A DNA stretch of 64,000 nt from Armatimonadota bacterium (GTDB lineage Bacteria; Armatimonadota; Fervidibacteria; Fervidibacterales; Thermosaccharophagaceae). A model generated the notes under the pieces. That model was not told the DNA's origin, ran no database searches, and saw only the letters and a program-made list of their open reading frames with translations. The DNA lies in assembly GCA_025062195.1 (NCBI GenBank), contig JANXAS010000014.1, positions 1 through 64,000 of the forward strand, written 5' to 3'. Shown here piece by piece: positions 8,193 to 17,123 of this stretch (the first letter of the stretch is position 1; every line of letters begins with the position of its first letter). A program made the translations under genes and the position numbers.

Positions 8193-8510
8193 TCAAAATA
8201 TTTGCACATCAAGGCACCAAATTGTGATTCCCGGCTTAAGGACATATTGAGCCTGCATCTCCCTTATTGCTTTGATGAGTTCGTTTACTTTGCTTTCCTG
8301 CAGTTGGATTAGGAGCAAATTATTCAAGCCGGGGAAGATTGGGTTGCCAAGCTTAAGACCTCTACCGCCAAGACCGTGTGCGTTTAGGAATTTCGTATAC
8401 CCGTTAACGCCAACTCGTTCTATCGTGCTCATCATATCCTCATCAATCGCTCGGTCGTAAACAATGATGAGCAGCTTCTGGCGCTCGCCGCAAACCTCGT
8501 CCGAGGGCAT
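8193..8510 (-). CDS. PII-like small protein associated with RND efflux (PG0541-like)
   Basis: A 105-residue soluble protein with the alternating pattern of a PII/CutA-like ferredoxin fold: KLLIIVYDRAID, then an amphipathic helix, a glycine-rich loop (NAHGLGGRGLKLGNP), LLLIQLQ and a second helix KVNELIKAIREMQ. From memory, similar small transporter-associated proteins (PG0541 type) sit beside RND pumps. Here it is the last gene of the efflux cluster, 246 bases after the pump. It may be a trimeric regulator that binds the pump or a small ligand; this is inference. The ATG at 8510 is preferred to a GTG at 8519 because GAGGTGG sits eight bases before it. Confidence 0.65.
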   Translation of the reverse strand: MPSDEVCGERQKLLIIVYDRAIDEDMMSTIERVGVNGYTKFLNAHGLGGRGLKLGNPIFPGLNNLLLIQLQESKVNELIKAIREMQAQYVLKPGITIWCLDVQIF

Positions 8511-8756
8511 GGACGCCACCTCGCATATGCAAAGTGAAGGATATTCAAAGCTTGCGCATTTCCGTCAATCAAGAACTCAACATCTTAGGATCCTAAGGAC
8601 ATGTCGCAAAGCCCATGACTTATACAAAGTTGCACCGCCCAACCCAAAAACTGCCCCCCTCGTGGCGCTACAGACAATGACAAAGGCGCTTTTAAAGTTC
8701 TTACGAGCAGGATGCGTATGCATTGGTCATGACGGAGAAGTAGGTTAACTTCAGAT

Positions 8757-11700
8757 TCAATCTTTGCCTGCTGCCATTGCCATTCTTAGCTTACGCCATG
8801 CATTGGAAATAGATTGCGCAACCTCTTCAAAGACGGTGTAGGCAACTGGCACGACAAGCAGCGTGAGCATCCATGAAAGTATCAAACCGCCAATTGTGGC
8901 AATAGCCATAGGGGAGCGCAGCTCGCCTGCTTTGCCGAATTCAAGTGCTACTGGTATCAGCGCAAGGATTAGTGTCAATGTGGTCATTGCAATTGGGCGA
9001 AGCCTCACTTGACCAGCCCTCACCATAGCTTCGTGCATGCTCAAGCCGCGCGCCCTGAGTGTGTTCGTGAAGTCAACGAGCAAAATTGCATTCTTCTCTG
9101 TAATGCCCATGAGCATGATGATGCCAATCATCGCCACAATGCTCATCCCCTTACCGGTCAGCATCAAAGCAAGCAAAGCACCAATCAGTGCCTGAGGCAA
9201 CGCAAGGATAATTGATAGCGGCAGGAGAGTTGAGTTGAACAGGGCTGCTTGAAGCATGTAGACAAGCACGACAGCGAGCAAAAGAGCGGAGAGCAAATAG
9301 CCGTAGTTCTCATGCATCATCTCAATGTCTCCGCCAAAATAGATTCTGCTCCTTCCGGTATCAATGTCAGCTATTGCCCTCGCTATTGCTTGCTGCGCAT
9401 TACCAAGTTGGGTGCCTGGAGCAAGGTTGGCAGTTATGGCGATCATCTTTTGTCTGTCCTTACGCTCAAGCAGTGATGGACCCGAAGACAAAACTGGGTA
9501 TGCAACTTCACTCACCCTCACAGGTTGGTTTTTAAATCCTGTCCCGACGATCAAGTTGAGCAAGCCGTTGTGGTCATTAAGTGAGTTCCGTGATAGGCGA
9601 ATCCTTATATCGTATTCTTCGTCGCCATCCTTAAATCTCAGATCTGTGTTGCCCTCAATAGCTGTCCGAAGCACCCACGCAACATCCGATGCGGTAAACC
9701 CCAAGTCAGCAGCCCTTTGCCTGTCTATGTGGAAGTGATATTCCGGTCTGCCAGGACGCCAACCGAGCTTTACATCTCGCAGCAGCGGTATTTGCTCCAT
9801 TCTCGCCGCTACTTCCTTTGCCAAATCAATCAACTCATCTCTGTCTGGTCCGATCAGCTCAACTTGCACCGGAGAGCCTCTCCTTGCCATACCGGTCTGT
9901 TCCTCAACAGAAATTTGTGCTGCCGGTATCTGCTCACGAAGCCATTTAGAAAGCCATTGTGCAATCTCCGCCTGAGTGCGCTCCCTTTTACTCTTGTCTG
10001 TGAGAACTATGTAAAGCATTGCGTATTCATGCCCATACCCGCCAGCGCCCAAAATTGCAGTGCCAGTTGTGCCTATGTTGCTGATCACATGTTCAACCTC
10101 CGGCATGCGCAATAACTCTCGCTCAACCATTTCAACAGCCCTCTCAGTCTCCTTCATGCTCGTCCCGGGCGGCATCTCAATCACTGCAAAGATGCGCCCT
10201 GTGTCCATGACCGGTATAAAGCCAAACTTGGCTGGAAGGTGAATGAACATGAGCGATACAGCACATGCAGCAGCAAAGCCGATTAATCCGCCCCTTTGAC
10301 CCTTCGCAAAGAGAGCAAGCAAAAACCCTATAATCAGGATGAGCGCCATTAAAACGCCACGAACGCGCAAATCCATTGGCGCCATATATCCAAGCACTGT
10401 CAGAAGAGATGCGTTCCCAATGAACAGAGTCAGTGTTCTATTTCGCAATGCCCATTCAAGCGCCCTCCCATAAAGCCTTTCAACACCCTTCCACGCAATA
10501 TCAAAGCCGGCAAATAAACTCTCAATTGCGTTTCTCGGTTCTTGCTTCAACTCCTCTCTTGTCACTCGCTTGAACCACCTTGAGGCGAGCATCGGCGTGA
10601 ATGTAAATGAGACAAGGAGCGAGAAAAGAACCGAGGCAACATGAGCAACTGCAAACGGTCTGAAGAAGCGCCCGACAATCCCGCCCATGTAAATCATCGG
10701 AGTAAATACAACTACATCAACGAGCGTTATAGCTATTGCAGCAAAGCCGATTTCCGTTCGCCCATTGAATGCAGCCTCCGTCGGCAATTCACCCATCTCT
10801 AAATGCCTGTAAATGTTCTCAAGCACAACAATTGAGTCATCAACGAGTGCGCCAACTGCGTGCGCCAAGCCGAGCATGACCATAAAGTTGAGTGTGTAGC
10901 CGAGGAAGTTGATCGGTATGAACGCGGCGATAAGCGATGTCGGTATGGCAAGCCCGATTATGATCGTTCCTTTGATATCGCGCAGGAAAACGAAGACAAC
11001 GAGCATGGCGAGAAGAGCGCCAAGAAGCATGCTGATGGTTAAGTCGTGAAGCGAGTCACGAACAAATACGGATTGATCGTCGGCGATCATGAGCTTTATA
11101 TCCTTAGGGAGTGTCCTGCTCATGTGTTCCGTTTCCCTACGAACAGCATCGGCTACTTCAACTGTGTTTGCTTCCGAGTGGCGATACACATAAATGCCAA
11201 CTGCCTCTTTGCCGTTAAGCCTGATCACTGTCTCTCTGTCGGCGGTCGTATCCACAACATCGGCAATGTCAGATATTCTCACAACAGTCCCAGCATAACC
11301 CATCGCCCTGTTTCCAAACCTTATCGGCACATCCCTTATCTCCTGCACGCTTTGAAATCTTCCAGACAGACGGATGCCCAAGTCCCTCAACTCACCCTTC
11401 AATGTCCCAGCGGGAACATTTAGGTGTGCACCCGCAAGCGCACGCACAACATCGGTGAGTGATAGCCTGTATGCGTCAAGCTTTTCGGGATGCACATTGA
11501 CCTGTATCTCACGCACATCCCCACCAAATACCTGTGCCATTGAGACACCGGGAAGACGTTCCAAGCGCTGAGCAATTTCATCCTCGGCGAACTCACGCAG
11601 GTCCTTGAGTGGGCGCTCGCCACTCACGATGATTGTGACCACTGGGAAGGCGAGAACATCAATCTTATCAATGACTGGTTCTTTAACACCTTCGGGGAGT

Positions 11701-12053
11701 TGCGCCCTTATCATGCTGACCTTGTCGCGCACATCAGCTGCTGCATCGGTGCTTCTAATACCAAGTTCAAATTGAATGGCTACAACCGAAATGCCCTCTT
11801 GAGAATATGACATGACATGGCGCACGCCGGGTATCGTTGACACAGCTTCCTCAATCTTTTCGGTCACCGTTGATTCAACTTCCTCTGGACCTGCCCCTGG
11901 GTAGAGTGTCGTGACCACAACAAATGGGAAATCAACCCTCGGTATAAGCTCAATCGGCAAGCGCATCATCGCCCAAAGCCCGAGCACAACAAAAGAGAGG
12001 ACAGCCATCGCAACCATTACAGGGCGCCTTATGGATAATTCAGTAAGCCACAT
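8757..12053 (-). CDS. RND efflux pump inner-membrane subunit (AcrB/HAE1-like)
   Basis: A 1098-residue proton-driven pump of the AcrB/MdtB superfamily. It begins MWLTELSIRRPVMVAM as usual and has two large periplasmic loops between helices 1-2 and 7-8. The paired acidic proton-relay residues lie in GALVDDSIVV (Asp405, Asp406). An unusual feature is about 45 residues inserted after helix 7 (roughly 560-606), holding two extra hydrophobic segments before the second porter domain starts at GFIPVMDTGR. The ATG at 12053 is favoured over a TTG six bases upstream; AGGTGGTG lies before both. It presumably forms a tripartite pump with the adaptor and TolC-like genes upstream. Confidence 0.95.
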   Translation of the reverse strand: MWLTELSIRRPVMVAMAVLSFVVLGLWAMMRLPIELIPRVDFPFVVVTTLYPGAGPEEVESTVTEKIEEAVSTIPGVRHVMSYSQEGISVVAIQFELGIRSTDAAADVRDKVSMIRAQLPEGVKEPVIDKIDVLAFPVVTIIVSGERPLKDLREFAEDEIAQRLERLPGVSMAQVFGGDVREIQVNVHPEKLDAYRLSLTDVVRALAGAHLNVPAGTLKGELRDLGIRLSGRFQSVQEIRDVPIRFGNRAMGYAGTVVRISDIADVVDTTADRETVIRLNGKEAVGIYVYRHSEANTVEVADAVRRETEHMSRTLPKDIKLMIADDQSVFVRDSLHDLTISMLLGALLAMLVVFVFLRDIKGTIIIGLAIPTSLIAAFIPINFLGYTLNFMVMLGLAHAVGALVDDSIVVLENIYRHLEMGELPTEAAFNGRTEIGFAAIAITLVDVVVFTPMIYMGGIVGRFFRPFAVAHVASVLFSLLVSFTFTPMLASRWFKRVTREELKQEPRNAIESLFAGFDIAWKGVERLYGRALEWALRNRTLTLFIGNASLLTVLGYMAPMDLRVRGVLMALILIIGFLLALFAKGQRGGLIGFAAACAVSLMFIHLPAKFGFIPVMDTGRIFAVIEMPPGTSMKETERAVEMVERELLRMPEVEHVISNIGTTGTAILGAGGYGHEYAMLYIVLTDKSKRERTQAEIAQWLSKWLREQIPAAQISVEEQTGMARRGSPVQVELIGPDRDELIDLAKEVAARMEQIPLLRDVKLGWRPGRPEYHFHIDRQRAADLGFTASDVAWVLRTAIEGNTDLRFKDGDEEYDIRIRLSRNSLNDHNGLLNLIVGTGFKNQPVRVSEVAYPVLSSGPSLLERKDRQKMIAITANLAPGTQLGNAQQAIARAIADIDTGRSRIYFGGDIEMMHENYGYLLSALLLAVVLVYMLQAALFNSTLLPLSIILALPQALIGALLALMLTGKGMSIVAMIGIIMLMGITEKNAILLVDFTNTLRARGLSMHEAMVRAGQVRLRPIAMTTLTLILALIPVALEFGKAGELRSPMAIATIGGLILSWMLTLLVVPVAYTVFEEVAQSISNAWRKLRMAMAAGKD

Positions 12054-12277
12054 GCTCAATACACCACCTGCAAGTTAGGTCATACAAGCCCAATTTATAC
12101 GCCTGTATGTGGCGATGCGCGCTTCATTGAAATGCTGCATCCGGATGTGGCATTGCAAGTTAGCGCACCCAACTTTAGAGTAGTTAACAAGCCTTCACGC
12201 CGTCTGGTTTTGCCGGCGAGTCTTCAGTTGGTTGCCTTCACAGAAACAGCGCCAACTCACATCACGGGTTGCTGGAA

Positions 12278-14341
12278 TTAAACATTGCGCTTACGGATTA
12301 TGCGGACTCGTGCGCCATCGTGCAGCTTATCCTGCCCGGAGATCACGATTAGCTCGCCAACATTTAAGCCGTCAACCACTTGAATCTTCTCGCCGACTTC
12401 AATGCCAAGCTTTACCTCCCTGCGCTTTGCCACGCCCTGCTCAACGACGAACACATAGCTTTTTTCTCTGTCCCGCAATATGCAAGCCGATGGTATAACG
12501 ATAGCACCCCTTATTTCCTCAACCATCATCCGTCCTCGGGCGAACGACCCAGGTATAATGAACTGGTGCAATCTCATCAGCTTGACACGCACGACGAACT
12601 TACGAGTTGCTTCAATGGCTACCGGGATGATTCGCTCTGTGTATCCCTCAAACTCCATTCCGGGGACACTGTCAACGCGCACAGTTACCCTCATCCGACC
12701 GTTAGAGACAGACTCGTATTCTATTTCTGGAAGCTCGCCCTCAAAGTAAATTCTCTCCATTGAGACTAACCGCAGGAGCGGCATGCCCGGAATGACTGTC
12801 TCACCAACATCAACCCTTCTCTCAGCAACATAGCCGCTTATTGGCGCTCTGATCTTTGTCTTCACAAGCTGTGTCTCCAAACTTTGGACTTGAGCCCTTG
12901 CACTATCAACTGCAGCTCTTGCAGCCTCAACCTGCTGCCTTGATATGCCAACTCTTAGGTTGCCAGCACTCGCAAGCTCAACGAGCGCCTCGGCTTGCTT
13001 TACTGCAGCCAGAGCAGCCTCAAGCTGCTCCTTCAACATTTGCCTTCGCCTTTCGCCCTCCTTTGCGAGTTGCAAAGCTAATTCGGCGTTTTTAACTTGC
13101 ACCCGTGCTGACTCAACTTGCAATGCGCTTATCCGCTTGCGAGCCATGCTCACTTTAGCGAGGTTGTAGAGCGCCTCAGCCTCGGCAAGTTGCGCCTTCG
13201 CAATCTCAAGCTCACGCCTAACAGTTGACTTCTTCACCCTCGCAGCCTCGGCGAGTTTTACACCAGCTTCAGCTTGCTTAACTGCCTCCTCGGCTGCTCG
13301 TATATCCTCTGGACGGGTGCCCTCTTCAACAAGCGAGAGCATTTGCTTTGCCGATTCATAATTCGCTTTAGCTACCTCATAGAGCTGTTTGGCTTGGTCA
13401 AGCTGCGACCTTGAAATTGCACCGCGCTCGTAAAGGAACTTCGCACGCTCAAATTCAGCCTGTGCCAGTTCAAAATTAGCCCTCGCCTGTGCAACTGCCT
13501 GACGAGCCTGTTCGCGCTCCTGCGTCCTTGCGCCCTTGCGCGCCTTGTCAAACAAAGCTTTCGCAGAAGCAAGTTGAGCCTGTGCCTGCTGAACCTGTGC
13601 CTCAACTTGCTCATCAGTTGCACCAACGCCCTCTTCAGCCATAGCCAGACGCTCTCTCGCTGCCCTTAAAGCAGCCTCTGCACGCTTAAGTTCTGTCTCA
13701 GCTTGCTCATCGGCGATCTTGGCTTGCTCCTCAGCTTGACTGAGGAAAGCCTTTGCAGCCTCCAAATTGGCTTTTGCCTGTTCAACGCTTATGCCAGTTT
13801 CCTTCTCGGTCAGCTCAAGTGCCACCTTAAGCTCACGGGCACGAGCTTGCGCTGTTGAGAGCTGAGCTTGTGCCGTTTTCAAGTCAGTTCCAACTTTCGT
13901 CCCTTCAAGTTCCTTTGCGAGCCTGAGTTGCTCATATTGAGCCATTGCCGATTCATACGCGGCTTTAGCTTGCCTGAGTTGCGCTTGCAGCGTTGAGTCA
14001 TCAAGCCGAATTAACACATCCCCAGCGCGAACAAAATCACCCTCCTCTGCGCCGACGAACGCGACCTTGCCAGAAATCTCGCTGCCCACATTGACATCGT
14101 CTTCCGACTTGATGCTCCCAGTCACCTCTATCTCCCTTCGGATGTCTTGAGAGCTTACTGGGACGACTTCAACCGGCACAGCTTCCGTTCCCTTTTCTCC
14201 AGCCGCTTCAAGCTGACCCTCGGAGAGTGTGCGGTGACGCCCCATTCGCCACATGCCGATTAAGGAAAGAGCTATTATAGCAAAAGCAATGAGGAGCTGC
14301 GTGATATGCCTTGCACTACAAACCCTTTTAATGCCCACCAT
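12278..14341 (-). CDS. Membrane-fusion adaptor with very long alpha-helical hairpin
   Basis: A 687-residue periplasmic adaptor (HlyD/AcrA family). It has an N-terminal membrane anchor (about 14-30), a first half-lipoyl motif (GSEISGKVAFVG, about 87-98), and an uninterrupted Ala/Glu/Gln-rich helical region from about 117 to 492. The second half-lipoyl motif (KIRAPISGYVAERRVDVGE), beta-barrel and membrane-proximal domains follow. The helical part is about 375 residues, against 60-100 in AcrA or MacA. It contains several recurring turns such as VEEGTRPEDIRAAE and RKGARTQEREQA. The ATG at 14341 follows GGGGGTGAGAGCA. It likely bridges the pump to the TolC-like channel. Confidence 0.93.
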   Translation of the reverse strand: MVGIKRVCSARHITQLLIAFAIIALSLIGMWRMGRHRTLSEGQLEAAGEKGTEAVPVEVVPVSSQDIRREIEVTGSIKSEDDVNVGSEISGKVAFVGAEEGDFVRAGDVLIRLDDSTLQAQLRQAKAAYESAMAQYEQLRLAKELEGTKVGTDLKTAQAQLSTAQARARELKVALELTEKETGISVEQAKANLEAAKAFLSQAEEQAKIADEQAETELKRAEAALRAARERLAMAEEGVGATDEQVEAQVQQAQAQLASAKALFDKARKGARTQEREQARQAVAQARANFELAQAEFERAKFLYERGAISRSQLDQAKQLYEVAKANYESAKQMLSLVEEGTRPEDIRAAEEAVKQAEAGVKLAEAARVKKSTVRRELEIAKAQLAEAEALYNLAKVSMARKRISALQVESARVQVKNAELALQLAKEGERRRQMLKEQLEAALAAVKQAEALVELASAGNLRVGISRQQVEAARAAVDSARAQVQSLETQLVKTKIRAPISGYVAERRVDVGETVIPGMPLLRLVSMERIYFEGELPEIEYESVSNGRMRVTVRVDSVPGMEFEGYTERIIPVAIEATRKFVVRVKLMRLHQFIIPGSFARGRMMVEEIRGAIVIPSACILRDREKSYVFVVEQGVAKRREVKLGIEVGEKIQVVDGLNVGELIVISGQDKLHDGARVRIIRKRNV

Positions 14342-14515
14342 TGCTCTCACCCCCTTTTGAGCAATGCAAACGCTGCAAGTGATGCAAAATGTGGCTGATG
14401 TCAACCCGCCCAGCTTTCAAACACATTTTAGTGTGCCCATAATTGTAGTTTCTCCGTTGCCAAGCAGCCAACGGTGTCCCAATCCAACTTGCATAGCTAT
14501 AACTTTGGATAGAAA

Positions 14516-15889
14516 TCATTGTTGGCTTAATTCAGCCAACACTTGTTCAACTGGTTTTCCAACAGCATAATCAAAATCGGCAGCGGAACGATGAAGGTCG
14601 TGAAAAGCCCTCACAAGGTTTGTTCGAGCCCTCGTTAACGCCACTTGCGTATCAAGCACCTCAACGTTCGTTCCAACACCCGCTTCGTAACGCAGCTTTG
14701 CGATGCGATATGCCTCCTCAGCCTGCTCAAGTGCTGCTGTTGCAGCTTTAAGTCGCTCCTGTGCTGAGCGCCAATTTAGTAAAGATTGCCTCACTTCCAG
14801 TGCCACCTGCTTCTCGGTTGCGGAGAGAATCTCCATTGCGCTCCTCAACTCAGCCTTTGCCTGCTCAACTTGCGCATCTACTCTGCCGGAGTCAAACAGC
14901 GGAGCTTGAATGATGAGCATAGCTGCCTTTGATTCAGCTGCTGCAAAGCCGGTTCGTGTTTGCCTGCGAAACATTGTAGCAAGCGAGATGGATGGCATTC
15001 GGTCGGCAGCGGCAAGCTTGACGCGCTGCTCGGCAAGCTCAACTGAGCGCAACGCGGCTTTCAAATTGGGGCGTTGTGCCATCGCGAGCTTGAGGGAAAT
15101 TGCTTCAGCGTCCTCACGGGTTAACTCCTCAGCATACTTTGGCGGTTCTGTTATCCTCACCAGCTCAGCAGGTGCATCAACTCCTCTTGCAAGCAAGGTG
15201 TTGAAAGCTGAGCGAGCCAGCTCAAGCGCATTTTGCGCCCTCACAAGTTCCTCATACGACTGTGCCAATTCGGCTTCAACTCGCAGCACATCAAACTTGG
15301 CTACTTTGCCGGCTTCAAACATTGAAATTACCACTCGCTTTAATTCTTCAACTCGCTGCAGTGCAGCCCTGGCAACATCAACTATAGCCTCAGCCTCAAG
15401 CACATTCAGATATGCGTGCCTAACGCGCTTTATAAGCTGCAGTTCCCAATCTGCGTGTTCTAACTCAGCAACAATGGCTGCGTTCTTGGCGACCCTGTAA
15501 GCCGCCTCAAGTTTCCCACCTGTGTAGACTGGTTGGGCAAGCTGCAGGATGAACTCACGATATGAGTGCGGGACAACAGTTATCTCGCCGAACGCACCGC
15601 CAATAGCTGGTGGTAGGCGAAAGGTTACATCTGGGGCTTGTTCACGATATGAGGCTGAGAGATCAAGCCTCGGATAAAACTGCGAGCGTGCAAAGTCTAC
15701 CCCCTTATGTGCTGCTGCGACCCTCGCAGCGCTCGCACGAATTTGCGGGTTTTGGCGAAGTGCAATTTCTACAGCTTCACGAAGCGACATCTGAGCCGAC
15801 AGATGCCCAGCTAACAGCATCAAAGCAATAAGCGATAATGCGCTCGCTTTGAGACCCGCAATTTGATTTTCAACGCATCTTCTTCTCAT
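14516..15889 (-). CDS. TolC family outer-membrane efflux channel
   Basis: A 457-residue protein with a Sec signal (MRRRC...LLAGHLSA) followed by the OEP repeat: two related halves, each beginning LREAVEIALRQNPQIRA-like and carrying long coiled helices. The closing segment LRYEAGVGTNVEVLDTQ is diagnostic for TolC relatives. The protein would trimerise to form an outer-membrane beta-barrel and periplasmic tunnel. The ATG at 15889 is chosen because GGGAGGCAGCAGCGG precedes it and it puts the signal peptide at the N-terminus; longer in-frame starts would add a non-signal extension. It is the second gene of the efflux cluster. Confidence 0.93.
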   Translation of the reverse strand: MRRRCVENQIAGLKASALSLIALMLLAGHLSAQMSLREAVEIALRQNPQIRASAARVAAAHKGVDFARSQFYPRLDLSASYREQAPDVTFRLPPAIGGAFGEITVVPHSYREFILQLAQPVYTGGKLEAAYRVAKNAAIVAELEHADWELQLIKRVRHAYLNVLEAEAIVDVARAALQRVEELKRVVISMFEAGKVAKFDVLRVEAELAQSYEELVRAQNALELARSAFNTLLARGVDAPAELVRITEPPKYAEELTREDAEAISLKLAMAQRPNLKAALRSVELAEQRVKLAAADRMPSISLATMFRRQTRTGFAAAESKAAMLIIQAPLFDSGRVDAQVEQAKAELRSAMEILSATEKQVALEVRQSLLNWRSAQERLKAATAALEQAEEAYRIAKLRYEAGVGTNVEVLDTQVALTRARTNLVRAFHDLHRSAADFDYAVGKPVEQVLAELSQQ

Positions 15890-15953
15890 CCGCTGCTGCC
15901 TCCCCATCCGGTAGCTTTTTCTGCCATATGTGTTTGCATGTGATGTGGTTTTT

Positions 15954-16217
15954 TCACCGCCTGCGTTCGGCAGCGCGCAGGTGCGCTTGAAGTTCGAGCC
16001 ATACCTCTTCAAGCCTGTCAGTGGGCATTAGCAGTATACCAACACCAGCCGGATGCGAAAATACAAGGAGCTTATCCTTTGGCTTTATGTCGCATTCCCG
16101 CCTCAACTCAGCTGGTAAAACAATCTGCCCTCTGTTTCCGACCGTGACCACGCCGCGAAAAAGGCGCTGAAGCGACCCCTGACGGCTCGTTTCGGTTTTT
16201 CTCTTCCCAACGCCCAT
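15954..16217 (-). CDS. AbrB/SpoVT-like DNA-binding regulator
   Basis: An 87-residue protein with a swapped-hairpin AbrB domain: VVTVGNRGQIVLPAELRRECDIKPKDKLLVF, which matches the SpoVT/AbrB pattern of a Gly-Gln-I-x-LP-x-x-x-R turn followed by GD-like loops. The C-terminus is a basic helix. It is the first gene of the efflux cluster, 64 bases before the TolC-like gene, so it probably represses or tunes its own operon. Such proteins dimerise and bind promoter DNA. The ATG follows AGGGGGTGAGCTTAC. Confidence 0.87.
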   Translation of the reverse strand: MGVGKRKTETSRQGSLQRLFRGVVTVGNRGQIVLPAELRRECDIKPKDKLLVFSHPAGVGILLMPTDRLEEVWLELQAHLRAAERRR

Positions 16218-16251
16218 GTAAGCTCACCCCCTATAGGTGTTGGCGTAAACC

Positions 16252-16257
16252 ATTATA
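16252..16257 (-). promoter_or_regulatory. Candidate -10 box of the efflux operon
   Basis: On the minus strand TATAAT lies about 35 bases before the AbrB-like start codon. No good -35 sits at 16-18 bases; a TTGACA at 16292-16297 is 34 bases away, too far to pair with it. The palindrome-poor region between this box and the divergent plsC could hold an AbrB-like operator. Confidence 0.4.
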
Positions 16258-16352
16258 GCTCATTTTTTGGAAATGAATGCATCGAATGAAATGTCAATCA
16301 AAGCGAGATTTTCATCCAAGACATACTTCGCTGAGGCGGCTATGAGGGCAGT

Positions 16353-16382
16353 TTGTTCACCACACGGGCGATGTGCTATAGT
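16353..16382 (+). promoter_or_regulatory. Candidate promoter of plsC and its partner
   Basis: TTGTTC at 16353-16358 and TATAGT at 16377-16382 are 18 bases apart, and TGC precedes the -10 (extended -10). A start near 16389 gives a leader of about 55 bases to plsC. It is divergent from the efflux operon promoter. Confidence 0.5.
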
Positions 16383-16445
16383 ATCCGTTGAAAGCCAATT
16401 GCTGCTCTTGGATACGGATTTAGCGTCGCGGGGGAGCTAAGTGTG

Positions 16446-17123
16446 ATGACAATGCGCGATTTCATACGAGACCCTTTATACAGCATCACATATGTGCTCA
16501 CGCAGCTTATTTTCCCTGTGCTGTTCCGTTTCAAAGTTGCTGGGCGTGAGAATGTCCCGCCAAATGGCGCTCTAATAGTGGCGCCGACTCACAGAAGCTA
16601 TGTTGACCCGATATTCGTCGGCGCTGCCCTGCCGAGACGAGCATTTTATATGGCTAAAGCTGAGGCATTTGAGGTGCCACTTCTCGGGGCAATAATGCGA
16701 GCTTATCATGCATTCCCGGTGAGAAGGGAAATATTTGATAGGCGTGCGATAAGGTTCGCCATGCACCTTTTAGCTCATGGCGAGGCGTTGGTGATGTTTC
16801 CTGAGGGCACACGCAACCCGCATCATGAATTGCTCCAACCGAAGTTGGGCATCGCCTATTTGGCACTGCAAACTGGCGCACCTGTGTTGCCGGTCGCGCT
16901 TATGGGCACAGAAGGGGTGATGCCAATAGGCGAAGCGAGATTGCGCTTAGCGCCGGTTGAGGTGCGCTTTGGCGAGGCGCTCCAATTTGAGCTACTAAAG
17001 GGGGAGAAGCCGGAAAGGGAGCTTTTAGTCTCAGTGGCGGTTGAGATCATGCGCGCATTGAGCAATCTCTCTGGACGACCTTTTAAACCGACGCGAATGC
17101 GGGGTGGTGAGATTAACGCATGA
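16446..17123 (+). CDS. plsC: 1-acyl-sn-glycerol-3-phosphate acyltransferase
   Basis: A 225-residue acyltransferase that adds the second acyl chain to lysophosphatidic acid in phospholipid synthesis, at the inner membrane. The catalytic H-x4-D motif is His49/Asp54 (THRSYVD) and the substrate-binding FPEGTR motif is at 118-123. A hydrophobic N-terminal helix is present. The ATG at 16446 is about nine bases after GGGGAG; a GTG at 16443 and another ATG two codons in are alternatives. Its stop overlaps the next gene's start by four bases (ATGA), so the two are probably translationally coupled. Confidence 0.93.
   Translation: MTMRDFIRDPLYSITYVLTQLIFPVLFRFKVAGRENVPPNGALIVAPTHRSYVDPIFVGAALPRRAFYMAKAEAFEVPLLGAIMRAYHAFPVRREIFDRRAIRFAMHLLAHGEALVMFPEGTRNPHHELLQPKLGIAYLALQTGAPVLPVALMGTEGVMPIGEARLRLAPVEVRFGEALQFELLKGEKPERELLVSVAVEIMRALSNLSGRPFKPTRMRGGEINA

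Noticed and set aside
8574-8592. Palindrome CTTAGGATCCTAAG between the RND and PII-like genes
   Set aside because: It is a single short palindrome without a T-run or second copy; too weak to call a terminator or operator.
16292-16297. TTGACA as -35 of the efflux operon promoter
   Set aside because: It is 34 bases from the TATAAT box, about twice the usable spacing.
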